DNA of 64,000 nucleotides from Bacteroidota bacterium (lineage in GTDB: Bacteria > Bacteroidota > Bacteroidia > Chitinophagales > Chitinophagaceae). Of this stretch, positions 7,613-16,042 are shown piece after piece. The stretch lies in assembly GCA_016868455.1 (NCBI GenBank), contig VGGV01000002.1, positions 93,400-157,399 on the forward strand, written 5' to 3'. Each line of letters starts with the position of its first letter. The stretch's first letter is position 1. A program made the position numbers and the translations under genes. A model generated the notes under the pieces. It saw only the letters and a list, made by a program, of their open reading frames with translations. It was not told where the DNA came from and made no database searches.

Positions 7613-9712
7613 ATGTCACAGGATTCAGGAAACAGACCGCCCAGGTTCGACAGACGTCAGCAGGGTCCGATGGGGGAAGACCCGGGTCAGGGTCCCGGGA
7701 AAGGCCCCCGATTTAATATTTACTGGATTTATGCAATGATTCTGGCGGTGCTGATCGGTTTTTCCTGGTTTGGCCCGTTTTCACGGAACATGTCCAAAGT
7801 CAATGAACTTGACTTTAAAAACATGATTGATTCCGGCGATGTGGCGAAGTACACCATTATAGATAACAGGAAAAGGGTCAAAATATTTCTTACGAAGGCC
7901 GGCCGGGCCAGGCATGCTGAAAAGCTACGGAAAGGGGTAAGTGGTAAAGTAGCGGAAGATGGCCCGCATATGTATTTTGCTATTACCAGCGGTGATACCT
8001 TTAAAAAAGGGATTGATGACTTTTACAAAGAATATCCAACTGTAGCTAAAGTTCCTTTTGATGTAGAAAATGAAAGAGACATCTTCGGCGGCATATTACA
8101 GTTTTTACTGCCTGTGCTGATTTTTGTGGGTTTATGGATACTGCTGATGCGAAAAATGGGCGGTGGCGCCGGCGGAGGCGGTGGTCCCGGCGGTATTTTC
8201 AACATCGGAAAATCAAAAGCCCAGCTTTTTGATAAGGGCACAAGAGTCAATATCACCTTTGCAGATGTGGCGGGTCTGGATGAGGCAAAAGTAGAGGTGA
8301 TGGAGATTGTTGATTTTCTCAAGAGTCCCAAGAAATACACCAACCTCGGCGGAAAAATTCCCAAAGGAGCTTTGTTGATCGGCCCTCCGGGCACTGGTAA
8401 AACCCTGCTGGCAAAAGCAGTGGCAGGGGAGGCTCAGGTACCCTTCTTCAGCCTCAGCGGTTCTGATTTTGTAGAAATGTTTGTAGGCGTAGGTGCCAGC
8501 CGGGTAAGAGATTTGTTTAAGCAGGCAAGGGAAAAAGCGCCCTGCATCATCTTCATTGATGAGATTGATGCCATTGGCCGTGCCCGGGGCAAAAATGTAA
8601 TGATGAGCAATGATGAAAGGGAAAGCACCCTGAACCAGTTGCTGGTGGAAATGGATGGGTTCGGAACAGATTCAGGGATTATCGTTTTGGCTGCCACTAA
8701 CCGCCCGGATGTGCTTGATTCTGCACTGCTGCGCCCGGGACGTTTCGACAGACAGATTACGATTGACAAACCAGATCTGGCCGGCCGTGAAGCAATTTTT
8801 AAAGTGCACCTGAAGCCCATTAAGATTTCAAAGACACTTGATATACATAAACTGGCGGAACAGACACCGGGGTTTGCAGGCGCTGATATTGCCAATGTGT
8901 GCAATGAAGCAGCCCTCATAGCCGCTAGAAAAAACAAAGAGGCGGTGGATATGCAGGATTTCCAGGATGCGGTGGACAGGGTTATCGGCGGGCTGGAGAA
9001 AAAAAACAAGATTATTTCACCTGAAGAGAAAAAGATTATTGCTTACCATGAAGCGGGCCATGCTATCTGCGGCTGGTACCTTGAACATGCCTATCCGCTG
9101 CTGAAAGTAACAATTGTACCCCGTGGCACGGCTGCACTGGGGTATGCCCAATACACACTCAAGGAGCAGTATTTGTACAATACCGACCAGCTTAACGACC
9201 AGATTTGTATGACACTGGGAGGCAGGGCCAGCGAAGAAATTTTCTTCGGCAAAATTTCCACCGGCGCACAGAACGACCTGCAGCAGGTAACCCGGATTGC
9301 GTACGCCATGGTAACGGTGTATGGTATGAATGACAAAATTGGCAATATCAGTTATTATGATCCGCAACAGGAAACTGCCTTTACCAAGCCGTATTCAGAC
9401 GAAACCGCTAAAATGATTGATGAGGAAGTCAGAAAGCTGATAGACGATGCGTATGACAGAACAAAAGAATTGCTGACAGAGAAAAAAGCGGATGTCGAAA
9501 AACTGGCTACTGCGCTGCTGGAAAAAGAAGTATTATTCCAGAGCGATGTGGAGGCCCTGATTGGCAAACGCCCCTTTGAGGAAAAGAAACCCCTGACTGT
9601 GGAGGCGGCGGCTTTGGCCCCGGCGGAAGAAACACCGGCGCCTGTAAAAAAAGAAACAGAGGAAAAGGCGGATGATCAGATCGGCGGATTTGATCTGGCA
9701 CCTTCAGTATAA
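7613..9712 (+). CDS. ftsH: ATP-dependent zinc metalloprotease FtsH
   Basis: 699 aa. Order: Gly/Pro-rich cytoplasmic N-terminus, membrane segment near 35-55, periplasmic domain, second membrane segment near 165-182, Gly-rich linker, AAA+ domain with Walker A GPPGTGKT (257-264), Walker [15 protein letters not shown] with RPGRFDRQ, then the peptidase domain with HEAGH (zinc ligands H479 and H483). FtsH is a membrane-anchored hexameric protease that extracts and degrades membrane and short-lived cytosolic proteins. The C-terminus is an acidic, Ala/Pro-rich tail. Length and motifs are normal for the phylum. The LUD-domain gene begins 16 bp later, so they are likely co-transcribed. Confidence 0.98.
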   Translation: MSQDSGNRPPRFDRRQQGPMGEDPGQGPGKGPRFNIYWIYAMILAVLIGFSWFGPFSRNMSKVNELDFKNMIDSGDVAKYTIIDNRKRVKIFLTKAGRARHAEKLRKGVSGKVAEDGPHMYFAITSGDTFKKGIDDFYKEYPTVAKVPFDVENERDIFGGILQFLLPVLIFVGLWILLMRKMGGGAGGGGGPGGIFNIGKSKAQLFDKGTRVNITFADVAGLDEAKVEVMEIVDFLKSPKKYTNLGGKIPKGALLIGPPGTGKTLLAKAVAGEAQVPFFSLSGSDFVEMFVGVGASRVRDLFKQAREKAPCIIFIDEIDAIGRARGKNVMMSNDERESTLNQLLVEMDGFGTDSGIIVLAATNRPDVLDSALLRPGRFDRQITIDKPDLAGREAIFKVHLKPIKISKTLDIHKLAEQTPGFAGADIANVCNEAALIAARKNKEAVDMQDFQDAVDRVIGGLEKKNKIISPEEKKIIAYHEAGHAICGWYLEHAYPLLKVTIVPRGTAALGYAQYTLKEQYLYNTDQLNDQICMTLGGRASEEIFFGKISTGAQNDLQQVTRIAYAMVTVYGMNDKIGNISYYDPQQETAFTKPYSDETAKMIDEEVRKLIDDAYDRTKELLTEKKADVEKLATALLEKEVLFQSDVEALIGKRPFEEKKPLTVEAAALAPAEETPAPVKKETEEKADDQIGGFDLAPSV

Positions 9713-9728
9713 TCTAAACTGCTGATTC

Positions 9729-10364
9729 ATGAATATTTCTCCTTCCAAAGAGACTATTTTAAAAAAGATACGCAAGGCGTTGAGTCATTCAACGCCTTTG
9801 CCTTTTCCGCAGAGTGAGGGCAATCAAACTGTATTTCCGCCATTGCAGCAGGAGCCGGAAGTGGAATTTGCAGAACAGTTTACCAAACTGCAGGGAAAAT
9901 TCATCTATTGCATCAACCAGCAGGAACTGGCTTTTCAGCTTACCAGCCTTATAAAAAAACGGGATTGGCACAAGGTATTTTGTACGGAAGACGGGCTGAT
10001 AGCTGCCGCCATACCCCAGTTGGCAGACAGGCTGGTGAAAACCAGCCTGTCACATTGTGATGCTTCTATTACAGGTTGTGAATACCTGATAGCGAGAACC
10101 GGGAGTATTGTTTTGAGTTCAGCACAACAAAACGGCCGCTCCGTAAGTGTATATGCACCCGTTCATTTATGCATTGCATATACCAGCCAACTGGTATATG
10201 ATATTAAAGATGCCCTGCAGGCTGCTAAGGAAAAATACGGGAATAACCTGCCTTCACTGCTTTCATTCGCCACAGGACCCAGCCGTACAGCTGATATTGA
10301 AAAAACACTGGTTGTGGGAGTGCATGGACCGAAGGAAGTGTATTTATTCCTGGTGGAATCATAG
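9729..10364 (+). CDS. LUD domain protein (LutC/YkgG family)
   Basis: 211 aa. The C-terminal half has family features: a TGCEYLIARTGSIVLSS segment and the end LPSLLSFATGPSRTADIEKTLVVGVHGPKEVYLFLV, typical of LutC/YkgG. In other bacteria LutABC oxidises L-lactate, but LutA and LutB partners are not next to it here, and in Bacteroidota a stand-alone LUD gene next to ftsH is usual, so a lactate role is unproven. Starts 16 bp after ftsH. Confidence 0.82.
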   Translation: MNISPSKETILKKIRKALSHSTPLPFPQSEGNQTVFPPLQQEPEVEFAEQFTKLQGKFIYCINQQELAFQLTSLIKKRDWHKVFCTEDGLIAAAIPQLADRLVKTSLSHCDASITGCEYLIARTGSIVLSSAQQNGRSVSVYAPVHLCIAYTSQLVYDIKDALQAAKEKYGNNLPSLLSFATGPSRTADIEKTLVVGVHGPKEVYLFLVES

Positions 10365-10408
10365 TTTATCTCCTTTCCACATTTCATCTCTTAGCTTATC
10401 TTTACAGC

Positions 10409-10834
10409 ATGACAAATCCCGGCGTTTACCAGTTATTTGTGTACGGTTCGCTCCGAAGCGGATTTTATAGCCATGCCTATGATTATATCAGCCTTTTCTT
10501 TTCATTTGTTGGCGAAGCAAAAGTGAGAGGAAAACTGTTTGATATGGGCAGCTATCCGGCCGGCCTGCCCACAAAAGACAACAGTTTTATCATCGGTGAA
10601 CTTTACAGGATCAAACATGAAAAAAAATTTTCCTGGGCCATCGGACAACTGGATGACTATGAAGGTATGTCTGTGGAGCCCGATGAAATTCAGCTTTACC
10701 GCCGGGAAATAACTGAAATGTACATAAACGGAGAGGTAACCCATGCATGGATTTACTGGTACAATGGCGATATAAGCGGGAGACCTGTTATTGCTTCCGG
10801 AGACCTGATGCAGTACATGAAAGAAAAGAAATGA
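10409..10834 (+). CDS. Gamma-glutamylcyclotransferase-like (AIG2/GGCT) protein
   Basis: 141 aa. The N-terminal QLFVYGSLRSGF carries the YGSLR loop that binds the gamma-glutamyl group, and LDDYEG holds the expected catalytic Glu. The pattern YxxxEIxxxxxxGEVxHAWIYWYNG is typical of the AIG2-like fold. Such enzymes release 5-oxoproline from gamma-glutamyl amines or peptides; the real substrate cannot be told. It lies between the LUD gene and lpxH in a tightly packed plus-strand run. Confidence 0.82.
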   Translation: MTNPGVYQLFVYGSLRSGFYSHAYDYISLFFSFVGEAKVRGKLFDMGSYPAGLPTKDNSFIIGELYRIKHEKKFSWAIGQLDDYEGMSVEPDEIQLYRREITEMYINGEVTHAWIYWYNGDISGRPVIASGDLMQYMKEKK

Positions 10835-10843
10835 TTACACCGG

Positions 10844-11626
10844 GTGTTGCTTCCTCACAATAAAAAAATCTACTTTCTTTCCGACTTTCACCTCGGCGCA
10901 CCCAACCATACAAGCAGTCTTGAGAGGGAAAAAATCATCGTTAGTTTTCTGGAAAAGATAAAAGATAATGCGGCCGAAATCTTTCTGGTTGGCGATATGT
11001 TTGACTTTTGGTATGAATACAGAAAAGTAGTGCCTAAGGGATATGTAAGATTATTTGGTAAACTGGCCGAATTATCTGATGCGGGGATTGCCATGCATTT
11101 TTTTACGGGCAACCATGATATGTGGATAAGAGATTATTTCCAGAAAGAACTGGACATGCCTGTATATTTTGAACCCCGGGATTTTGAACGAAATGGCAAA
11201 AAATTTCTTATTGGTCACGGCGACGGCCTTGGCCCGGGAGATCATGGTTATAAGCGGTTAAAAAAATTATTCCGTAACCCGGTAAGTAAATGGCTGTTTG
11301 GCATTCTGCCGCCGGTGGCCGGGATAAGCCTGGCCCATTACCTCAGCAGCTGGAGCCGGGCGCAAACCGGTGCATCAGAAGAAGTTTTTCTCGGGGAAGA
11401 CAAAGAATGGCTGATTATCTACTGTAAAGAGGTTTTGAAGAAGAAATTTTACAACTATTTCATATTCGGGCATCGTCATCTGGCTATAGATTACCGGCTG
11501 GGTGAGCAAAGCAGGTACATTAACCTAGGCGACTGGATACGTTATTATACCTATGCTGTTTTTGACGGGGAAAATCTGGAGCTGAAATCATATAAAAACA
11601 TGGATGGAAAGATCATCCGAAAATAA
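10844..11626 (+). CDS. lpxH: UDP-2,3-diacylglucosamine diphosphatase (LpxH-type)
   Basis: 260 aa from GTG 10844; no ATG is available in frame before the first motif. Calcineurin-like phosphoesterase motifs are complete: SDFHLG (D14, H16), GDMFDFWYEY, GNHDMW, GHGDGLGPGDHGYK and GHRH. In lipid A synthesis the LpxH family hydrolyses UDP-diacylglucosamine to lipid X plus UMP at the inner face of the membrane. The DFWYEY and GPGDxGYK elements separate it from general phosphoesterases. The next gene starts directly after its stop codon, which points to coupled expression. Confidence 0.88.
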   Translation: MLLPHNKKIYFLSDFHLGAPNHTSSLEREKIIVSFLEKIKDNAAEIFLVGDMFDFWYEYRKVVPKGYVRLFGKLAELSDAGIAMHFFTGNHDMWIRDYFQKELDMPVYFEPRDFERNGKKFLIGHGDGLGPGDHGYKRLKKLFRNPVSKWLFGILPPVAGISLAHYLSSWSRAQTGASEEVFLGEDKEWLIIYCKEVLKKKFYNYFIFGHRHLAIDYRLGEQSRYINLGDWIRYYTYAVFDGENLELKSYKNMDGKIIRK

Positions 11627-12457
11627 ATGAGCAGAACCCGGTACATCCTATTATTTCTGTTATTGCTGCCTGCGGCAGCAGGGGCGCAGAGCGATACAGT
11701 TTTCCGTTTACTGAGGGTAATGAAGGGAGATATTGTTGATTTCACAGTTGACAACCTTGACAATGTTTATGTACTCAACAGCCGTAACCAGGTTAAAAAA
11801 TATAATGTCAATGGCGACTCTGTAGCCGTATATAATGATATAAGAAAATTCGGGCAGGCTACCCTTATTGATGTGACCAATCCGCTCAAGGTGCTTTTAT
11901 ATTACAGGGATTTTGCCACTGTGGTAATGCTGGATCGTTTCCTGAATGTGGTGAATGTGGCGGATTTGCGAAAACAGGGTGTATTGCAGGCCAAAGCCAT
12001 CGGGCAGTCGTATGACAATAAAATATGGGTGTATGATGAACTGGAAGCCAAACTGAAAAAAATGGATGAAGACGGGAAACTGCTGCAGGAAACGCCCGAC
12101 TTCCGGTTACTGCTCTCCCAATCCATAACCCCGGTAAAGATATTTGATGAGAACAGGTATGTTTATCTGTACGATTCCCTGAAAGGGATATATGTATTTG
12201 ACTATTTCGGCGCCTTTAAGAACGGGATCCTTATTCAAAACTGGCAGAATCTGAAAGTAAGCGGCCAATACATTTTTGGTTCAAAAGCAGATACATTGTA
12301 CCGCTATAAGATCAGCACCTTTCGGTATGATGACTGGAAAATGCCGGAACCTATACTGAAAAGCAGAAGCTTCAATTTCAGTTCTTCAAGGGTCTATGCA
12401 CTGAAGAATGAGTGCAGTGAAAACATAAACTGCCTGTATATTTACTCCCTGCGCTAA
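11627..12457 (+). CDS. Secreted protein of unknown function, propeller-like repeats
   Basis: 276 aa with a signal peptide (MSRTRYILLFLLLLPAAAGAQ). Repeating short-strand units with DNLDNVYVLN, DNKIWVYDE and ENRYVYLYD suggest a beta-propeller made of NHL- or PQQ-like blades. It resembles uncharacterised conserved Bacteroidota proteins but I know no assigned function. The ATG abuts the lpxH stop (TAAATG), so translation is likely coupled and an envelope role is a reasonable guess only. Confidence 0.68.
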   Translation: MSRTRYILLFLLLLPAAAGAQSDTVFRLLRVMKGDIVDFTVDNLDNVYVLNSRNQVKKYNVNGDSVAVYNDIRKFGQATLIDVTNPLKVLLYYRDFATVVMLDRFLNVVNVADLRKQGVLQAKAIGQSYDNKIWVYDELEAKLKKMDEDGKLLQETPDFRLLLSQSITPVKIFDENRYVYLYDSLKGIYVFDYFGAFKNGILIQNWQNLKVSGQYIFGSKADTLYRYKISTFRYDDWKMPEPILKSRSFNFSSSRVYALKNECSENINCLYIYSLR

Positions 12458-12507
12458 AACGGTGGTGTGGCCGGGATTCAATATTTTTAATCCTGAATTA
12501 TTGCTGC

Positions 12508-13596
12508 ATGAATGATTTCATGAATCAGATCTGGTGGGGCAACCCGGTAAAGCACTATTTTATCATTGGCGGAGTTATCCTGTTTATCTGGCTGTTCAAA
12601 AAATTCATCTCCCGGTATTTTGCCGGTTTATTATATAGCCTGATGCATCAGGTATGGAAAGATGTAGATAAGCAATCCTTCACAAAACTGGTGGTAAAGC
12701 CGCTCGGGCGCTTCCTGGCAATACTGGTATCAATAGGGGCGCTGTATAAGCTGAATTTTCCGCAGCAATTAGATGCGGAGCTGTATAAATATACCGTTAT
12801 AGAAATTGTTCATTGCATTGGCAATATCATTCTTATTGTTTCCTTCACAGCCCTGCTGATCCGTCTCATTGATTTTATCGCCCTTATTCTGGGGAAAAAA
12901 GCGAATCTTACACCGGACCAGAGCGATAACCAACTCATTATTTTCTTCAAAGATTTCTTCAAGGTCATACTCATTATCATCGGCATCATGCTGGTGTTGA
13001 GGTACGCATTTGGTTTAAATGTGGGGGGCTTGCTCACCGGTCTCAGTATTGTTGGCGCAGCTATTGCTTTGGCACTGCGGGAAAGTCTGGAAAACCTGAT
13101 AGCATCTTTTATCATTTTTTTTGATAAGCCTTTCATCACCGGCGATTTGGTAAAAGTGCAGCAGGTAACCGGTACTGTAGAAAGAATCGGACTGAGGAGC
13201 ACCCGTATAAGAACCGATCAAAAGACCTTCGTTACTGTCCCAAACAAGCAGATGGTGGACAGCATATTGGATAACCATTCGTTGCGTACCCAGCGCCGCG
13301 GCGATTTAAAACTGGAAATCAGTCTGCAAACAGCTACGGCTGAAATTGAACAACTGATTGCCGGGGTTAAAAAAATTACGGGAGGAAAAGATATAGAAAG
13401 TGCTGAGGTATACCTGTCCGAGATTACGGGTAAAGCAATTATCCTTGTGGCTGAATATTATACTGCGCTGCTTTCTGTGCAGGAGTTCAATGCGATTAAA
13501 CAGGATGTCAACCTGCAAAGCCTGAAACTGATGGAAGAATTGAAAATTGAAATTGCCGGGACCAGTACAGATATAAGGCTGAGTCAGCAACCTTAG
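12508..13596 (+). CDS. Small-conductance mechanosensitive channel (MscS family)
   Basis: 362 aa with four or five membrane helices. The pore helix region GLNVGGLLTGLSIVGAAIALALRESLENLIASFIIFFDKPFITGDLV is the MscS signature (Gly/Ala-packed TM3 followed by the beta-domain start), then VTGTVERIGLRSTRIRTDQKTFVTVPNK. These channels open on membrane tension and release solutes in hypo-osmotic shock. Compared with E. coli MscS it has extra N-terminal helices. It ends in a 4-bp convergent overlap with the thioredoxin-like gene. Confidence 0.93.
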   Translation: MNDFMNQIWWGNPVKHYFIIGGVILFIWLFKKFISRYFAGLLYSLMHQVWKDVDKQSFTKLVVKPLGRFLAILVSIGALYKLNFPQQLDAELYKYTVIEIVHCIGNIILIVSFTALLIRLIDFIALILGKKANLTPDQSDNQLIIFFKDFFKVILIIIGIMLVLRYAFGLNVGGLLTGLSIVGAAIALALRESLENLIASFIIFFDKPFITGDLVKVQQVTGTVERIGLRSTRIRTDQKTFVTVPNKQMVDSILDNHSLRTQRRGDLKLEISLQTATAEIEQLIAGVKKITGGKDIESAEVYLSEITGKAIILVAEYYTALLSVQEFNAIKQDVNLQSLKLMEELKIEIAGTSTDIRLSQQP

Positions 13597-14123
13597 TTGG
13601 CCCTGCTGAGTATTTCTGCCAGGTCCTTATCAAACATACCTGATGAACCGTATTCAATTACTCTTCCCAGCTCTTTTCCTTTTTTCATTACAATAATGGT
13701 TGGAACATTTGTAACATTCAGCGCTTCGCAAAGATGGCTGAGTGTTTTTTTGCTGCGGTCAACACCAATTAAAGTAATCCGGTCATCACTGAAACCGGCG
13801 GCATCGGTAAGTTTAAACAGGCGTGGTATCACAAAATGAGAATCCTCGCACCAGGTACCCATAAATACCAGCAACTGTACGGAGTCTCTGCTGTTTTGAA
13901 GCGCTGTCACCGCTTCAGTTTTTGGGGTATAAATCTTCTGGGCATCTGCATACCATTTAAAAGAAGTGTCATGGATAATGACATTTCTGGACAGGATGCC
14001 TTTCATTGATTTTTCATTGGGACGCTCCACCAGAATCTCATACTGGTGTTGTGCGGCTGCCGTGTTGTTTAGCAACAGGGTAAGGATAACAACGGGCAAT
14101 AATTTCTTTATAACGGTTCTCAT
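13593..14123 (-). CDS. Exported thioredoxin-like protein with a single active-site Cys
   Basis: 176 aa from ATG 14123 (MRTVIKKLLPVVILTLLLNNTAAAQ, a clear signal peptide); a codon at 14153 would add ten residues before it. Thioredoxin fold: LLVFMGTWCEDSHFVIPRLFKL, then the cis-Pro segment NVTNVPTIIVMKKGKELGRVIEYG. The usual CxxC is WCEDS, so only the first Cys remains, which argues against a classic dithiol exchange; a monothiol or binding role is possible. Acts in the periplasm. Last codon overlaps the convergent mscS gene. Confidence 0.8.
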   Translation of the reverse strand: MRTVIKKLLPVVILTLLLNNTAAAQHQYEILVERPNEKSMKGILSRNVIIHDTSFKWYADAQKIYTPKTEAVTALQNSRDSVQLLVFMGTWCEDSHFVIPRLFKLTDAAGFSDDRITLIGVDRSKKTLSHLCEALNVTNVPTIIVMKKGKELGRVIEYGSSGMFDKDLAEILSRAN

Positions 14124-14190
14124 AATGCGGCAATTGTAAAAGGGGGCAGGCAAAAGATGATGGAAGCAGTGTTAAAGTTGCAAGCTGTTT

Positions 14191-14808
14191 TTACAGATTG
14201 ACCTTCAACTCTAATAAAAATCCTTTTATTTTTTGCAGCGATTGAATGGCGGCAAACTTTTCCTCGGCCTTTTTGTTCTTTTTCAGGTATTCCCTGGCAC
14301 CTTCAATGGTGAATTTGCGCCGGCGCAGCAGGTCGTAGATCAATACCAGGTTTTTGATATCCACAGGACGGAAAAAACGATCTCCCTTCCTGTTTTTCCG
14401 CGGTTCCAGTATGTCAAATTCGGTTTCCCAGTAGCGGATGAGCGACTGGTTTTCCCGGAACATGGAGGCTACTTCACCAATGGAATAATATTGTTTCTGA
14501 AAAAGTATCTCGTCTTCCGGAACCTGTATGAGGTCAGCGCTCCGGGTTATTTCTTTCAGTGATTTACGGCCCCGTTTACCCGGAAGCTTGTCTGACGCAG
14601 TACCCGGAATTTCAGATGCAGGGGCGCTGATGGGGTCGGGCGGGGGTGCAACCACTGGTTCGTTTTCCGGCTTTTTTTTCTTTACTTTAAATACAACTGC
14701 CGGTTCAGCTGATTTTTTTTCAGCCATTGCCGGAGTAACAGATTGTACATTTTCAGCCTCCCCGGCTTCCACAAAATCAAAAGTTATTTGAGATAACGGC
14801 TTCGCCAT
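14191..14808 (-). CDS. MerR family transcriptional regulator
   Basis: 205 aa. A disordered Pro/Ala/Lys-rich N-terminus (about 1-100) precedes a MerR helix-turn-helix: YYSIGEVASMFRENQSLIRYWETEFDILEPRKNRKGDRFFRPVDIKNLVLIYDLLRRRKFTIEGAREYLKK. There is a short coiled C-terminus and no visible metal or drug-binding domain. This architecture is common in Bacteroidota as an orphan regulator of unknown targets. Monocistronic spacing: 67 bp to the thioredoxin-like gene and 116 bp to the M23 gene. Confidence 0.87.
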   Translation of the reverse strand: MAKPLSQITFDFVEAGEAENVQSVTPAMAEKKSAEPAVVFKVKKKKPENEPVVAPPPDPISAPASEIPGTASDKLPGKRGRKSLKEITRSADLIQVPEDEILFQKQYYSIGEVASMFRENQSLIRYWETEFDILEPRKNRKGDRFFRPVDIKNLVLIYDLLRRRKFTIEGAREYLKKNKKAEEKFAAIQSLQKIKGFLLELKVNL

Positions 14809-14924
14809 ACTGTAAAGGTACTAAGCCGGTCATCATTTTCAGGTAAGCACACCCCGGTGTGGAAAAGTCAAACTCACAGAGCATTTATCGGCCCCTAACG
14901 ACCGGTCATTTATTTCTGACTGCC

Positions 14925-15896
14925 TCAATCAAGACTTTGATTGGAGGCTGCAGCCTTTTTCAGTATCAGGTCAAATTGCTCAGGGGTCAGGTCATTATAA
15001 AAGAAATAGATGGGGTCTATTTTCTCACTGTATTTATGCACTTCATAATGACAGTGCGGCCCGGTGCTTTTACCGGTGCTGCCCACCCATCCGATCACCT
15101 CACCCCGCTTCACCTTCTGCCCGACTCTTGCCTTTACTCTTACCATGTGGCCATATAAAGTTTCATAACCATAGGCATGATTAATGATAACATGATTGCC
15201 ATAGCCATTCCCTGTGTTTCCTGCAGTAGTAATGGCGCCATCGGCTGTTGCATAGATGGGTGTTCCCTGTGGCGCCGAAAAATCAAGCCCTGGATGAAAC
15301 TTGGTGGTTTTGTACACCGGGTCAATGCGGTATCCAAAACCAGAAGCGATGCGGTTCAGGTCTTTATTGCTCACAGGTTGTATGGCCGGCGTGTGTGCCA
15401 GCAGTTGTTCCTTGTTCTTTACCAGTTCTTCCACTTCATTGTAAGATTTTTTTTGAGCCGCAATCCGGCTGGTAATGTTGCTGATGGTGGCATGAATGGA
15501 GGCGACCAGCTGGTTATCCTTCAGCCGTTCTACTTTGGCAATTTCCTGTTTTACTTCTATTTCCTTGGCCCGGGCGCTGTCGGGTACTGGGTTGGCTTCA
15601 AAAATGGTCCGGTACACATCATTATCCCTTTTTTCCAGTTCCTTCATCTGCCGCTGGATGGATTCCAGGGTGTCTTCCAGTTCCCGGTAATTATCCCGAA
15701 GTGCCTTGTTTTGCTGCTGCAGTATTCTTTCCTGCGGGGAGCCGATAAACTGAAAAGCCACATAAGAAATAAGGGCGGCCGTTACAAAAGCAGCCGCTAT
15801 AAAACCAAATACCCGTAGCAGTTTTACCCGCAGGGGTGTTTCCAGCTTTTCATACCGGAGGGTGTTGGTGTTATAGTAATACTTGATCTTTTTCAT
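14925..15896 (-). CDS. Membrane-anchored M23 peptidase (MepM/NlpD-like)
   Basis: 323 aa from ATG 15896. Order: cytoplasmic basic start (MKKIKYYYNTNTLRYEKLETP), one membrane helix (about 27-50), a coiled coil (about 55-160) and a complete LytM domain with H201-PGL-D205, HVIINHAYGYETLYGHM and GPHCHYEVH (H281, H283). The zinc ligands are intact, so it is probably an active peptidoglycan endopeptidase in the periplasm. The coiled coil may dock it to division or elongation factors, as in EnvC-type proteins. Divergent from alaS. Confidence 0.9.
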   Translation of the reverse strand: MKKIKYYYNTNTLRYEKLETPLRVKLLRVFGFIAAAFVTAALISYVAFQFIGSPQERILQQQNKALRDNYRELEDTLESIQRQMKELEKRDNDVYRTIFEANPVPDSARAKEIEVKQEIAKVERLKDNQLVASIHATISNITSRIAAQKKSYNEVEELVKNKEQLLAHTPAIQPVSNKDLNRIASGFGYRIDPVYKTTKFHPGLDFSAPQGTPIYATADGAITTAGNTGNGYGNHVIINHAYGYETLYGHMVRVKARVGQKVKRGEVIGWVGSTGKSTGPHCHYEVHKYSEKIDPIYFFYNDLTPEQFDLILKKAAASNQSLD

Positions 15897-15943
15897 CAGC
15901 AAGCCTTAACCCTGTTTCAAACCTTAATGCGGCTTGAATAATT

Positions 15944-15951
15944 TACCTTTG
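15944..15951 (+). promoter_or_regulatory. -7 box TACCTTTG upstream of alaS
   Basis: Matches TAnnTTTG about 90 bp before alaS. The 20-bp palindrome at 15971-15990 would lie in the transcribed leader. Confidence 0.4.
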
Positions 15952-15970
15952 CCCGCCAGTACGGGGCTGA

Positions 15971-15990
15971 CCTGCCTGCCGGCAGGCAGG
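15971..15990. repeat. 20-bp perfect palindrome in the alaS leader
   Basis: CCTGCCTGCCGGCAGGCAGG reads the same on both strands. A variant with one extra base lies inside eno (55921-55941), and half-sites bound the loop at 19566-19614. It would form a strong hairpin in alaS mRNA. Confidence 0.8.
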
Positions 15991-16042
15991 CAAATATAAC
16001 CCCATAAACAGCAAAAATCAACCCAGTTCAATCGGCTATATA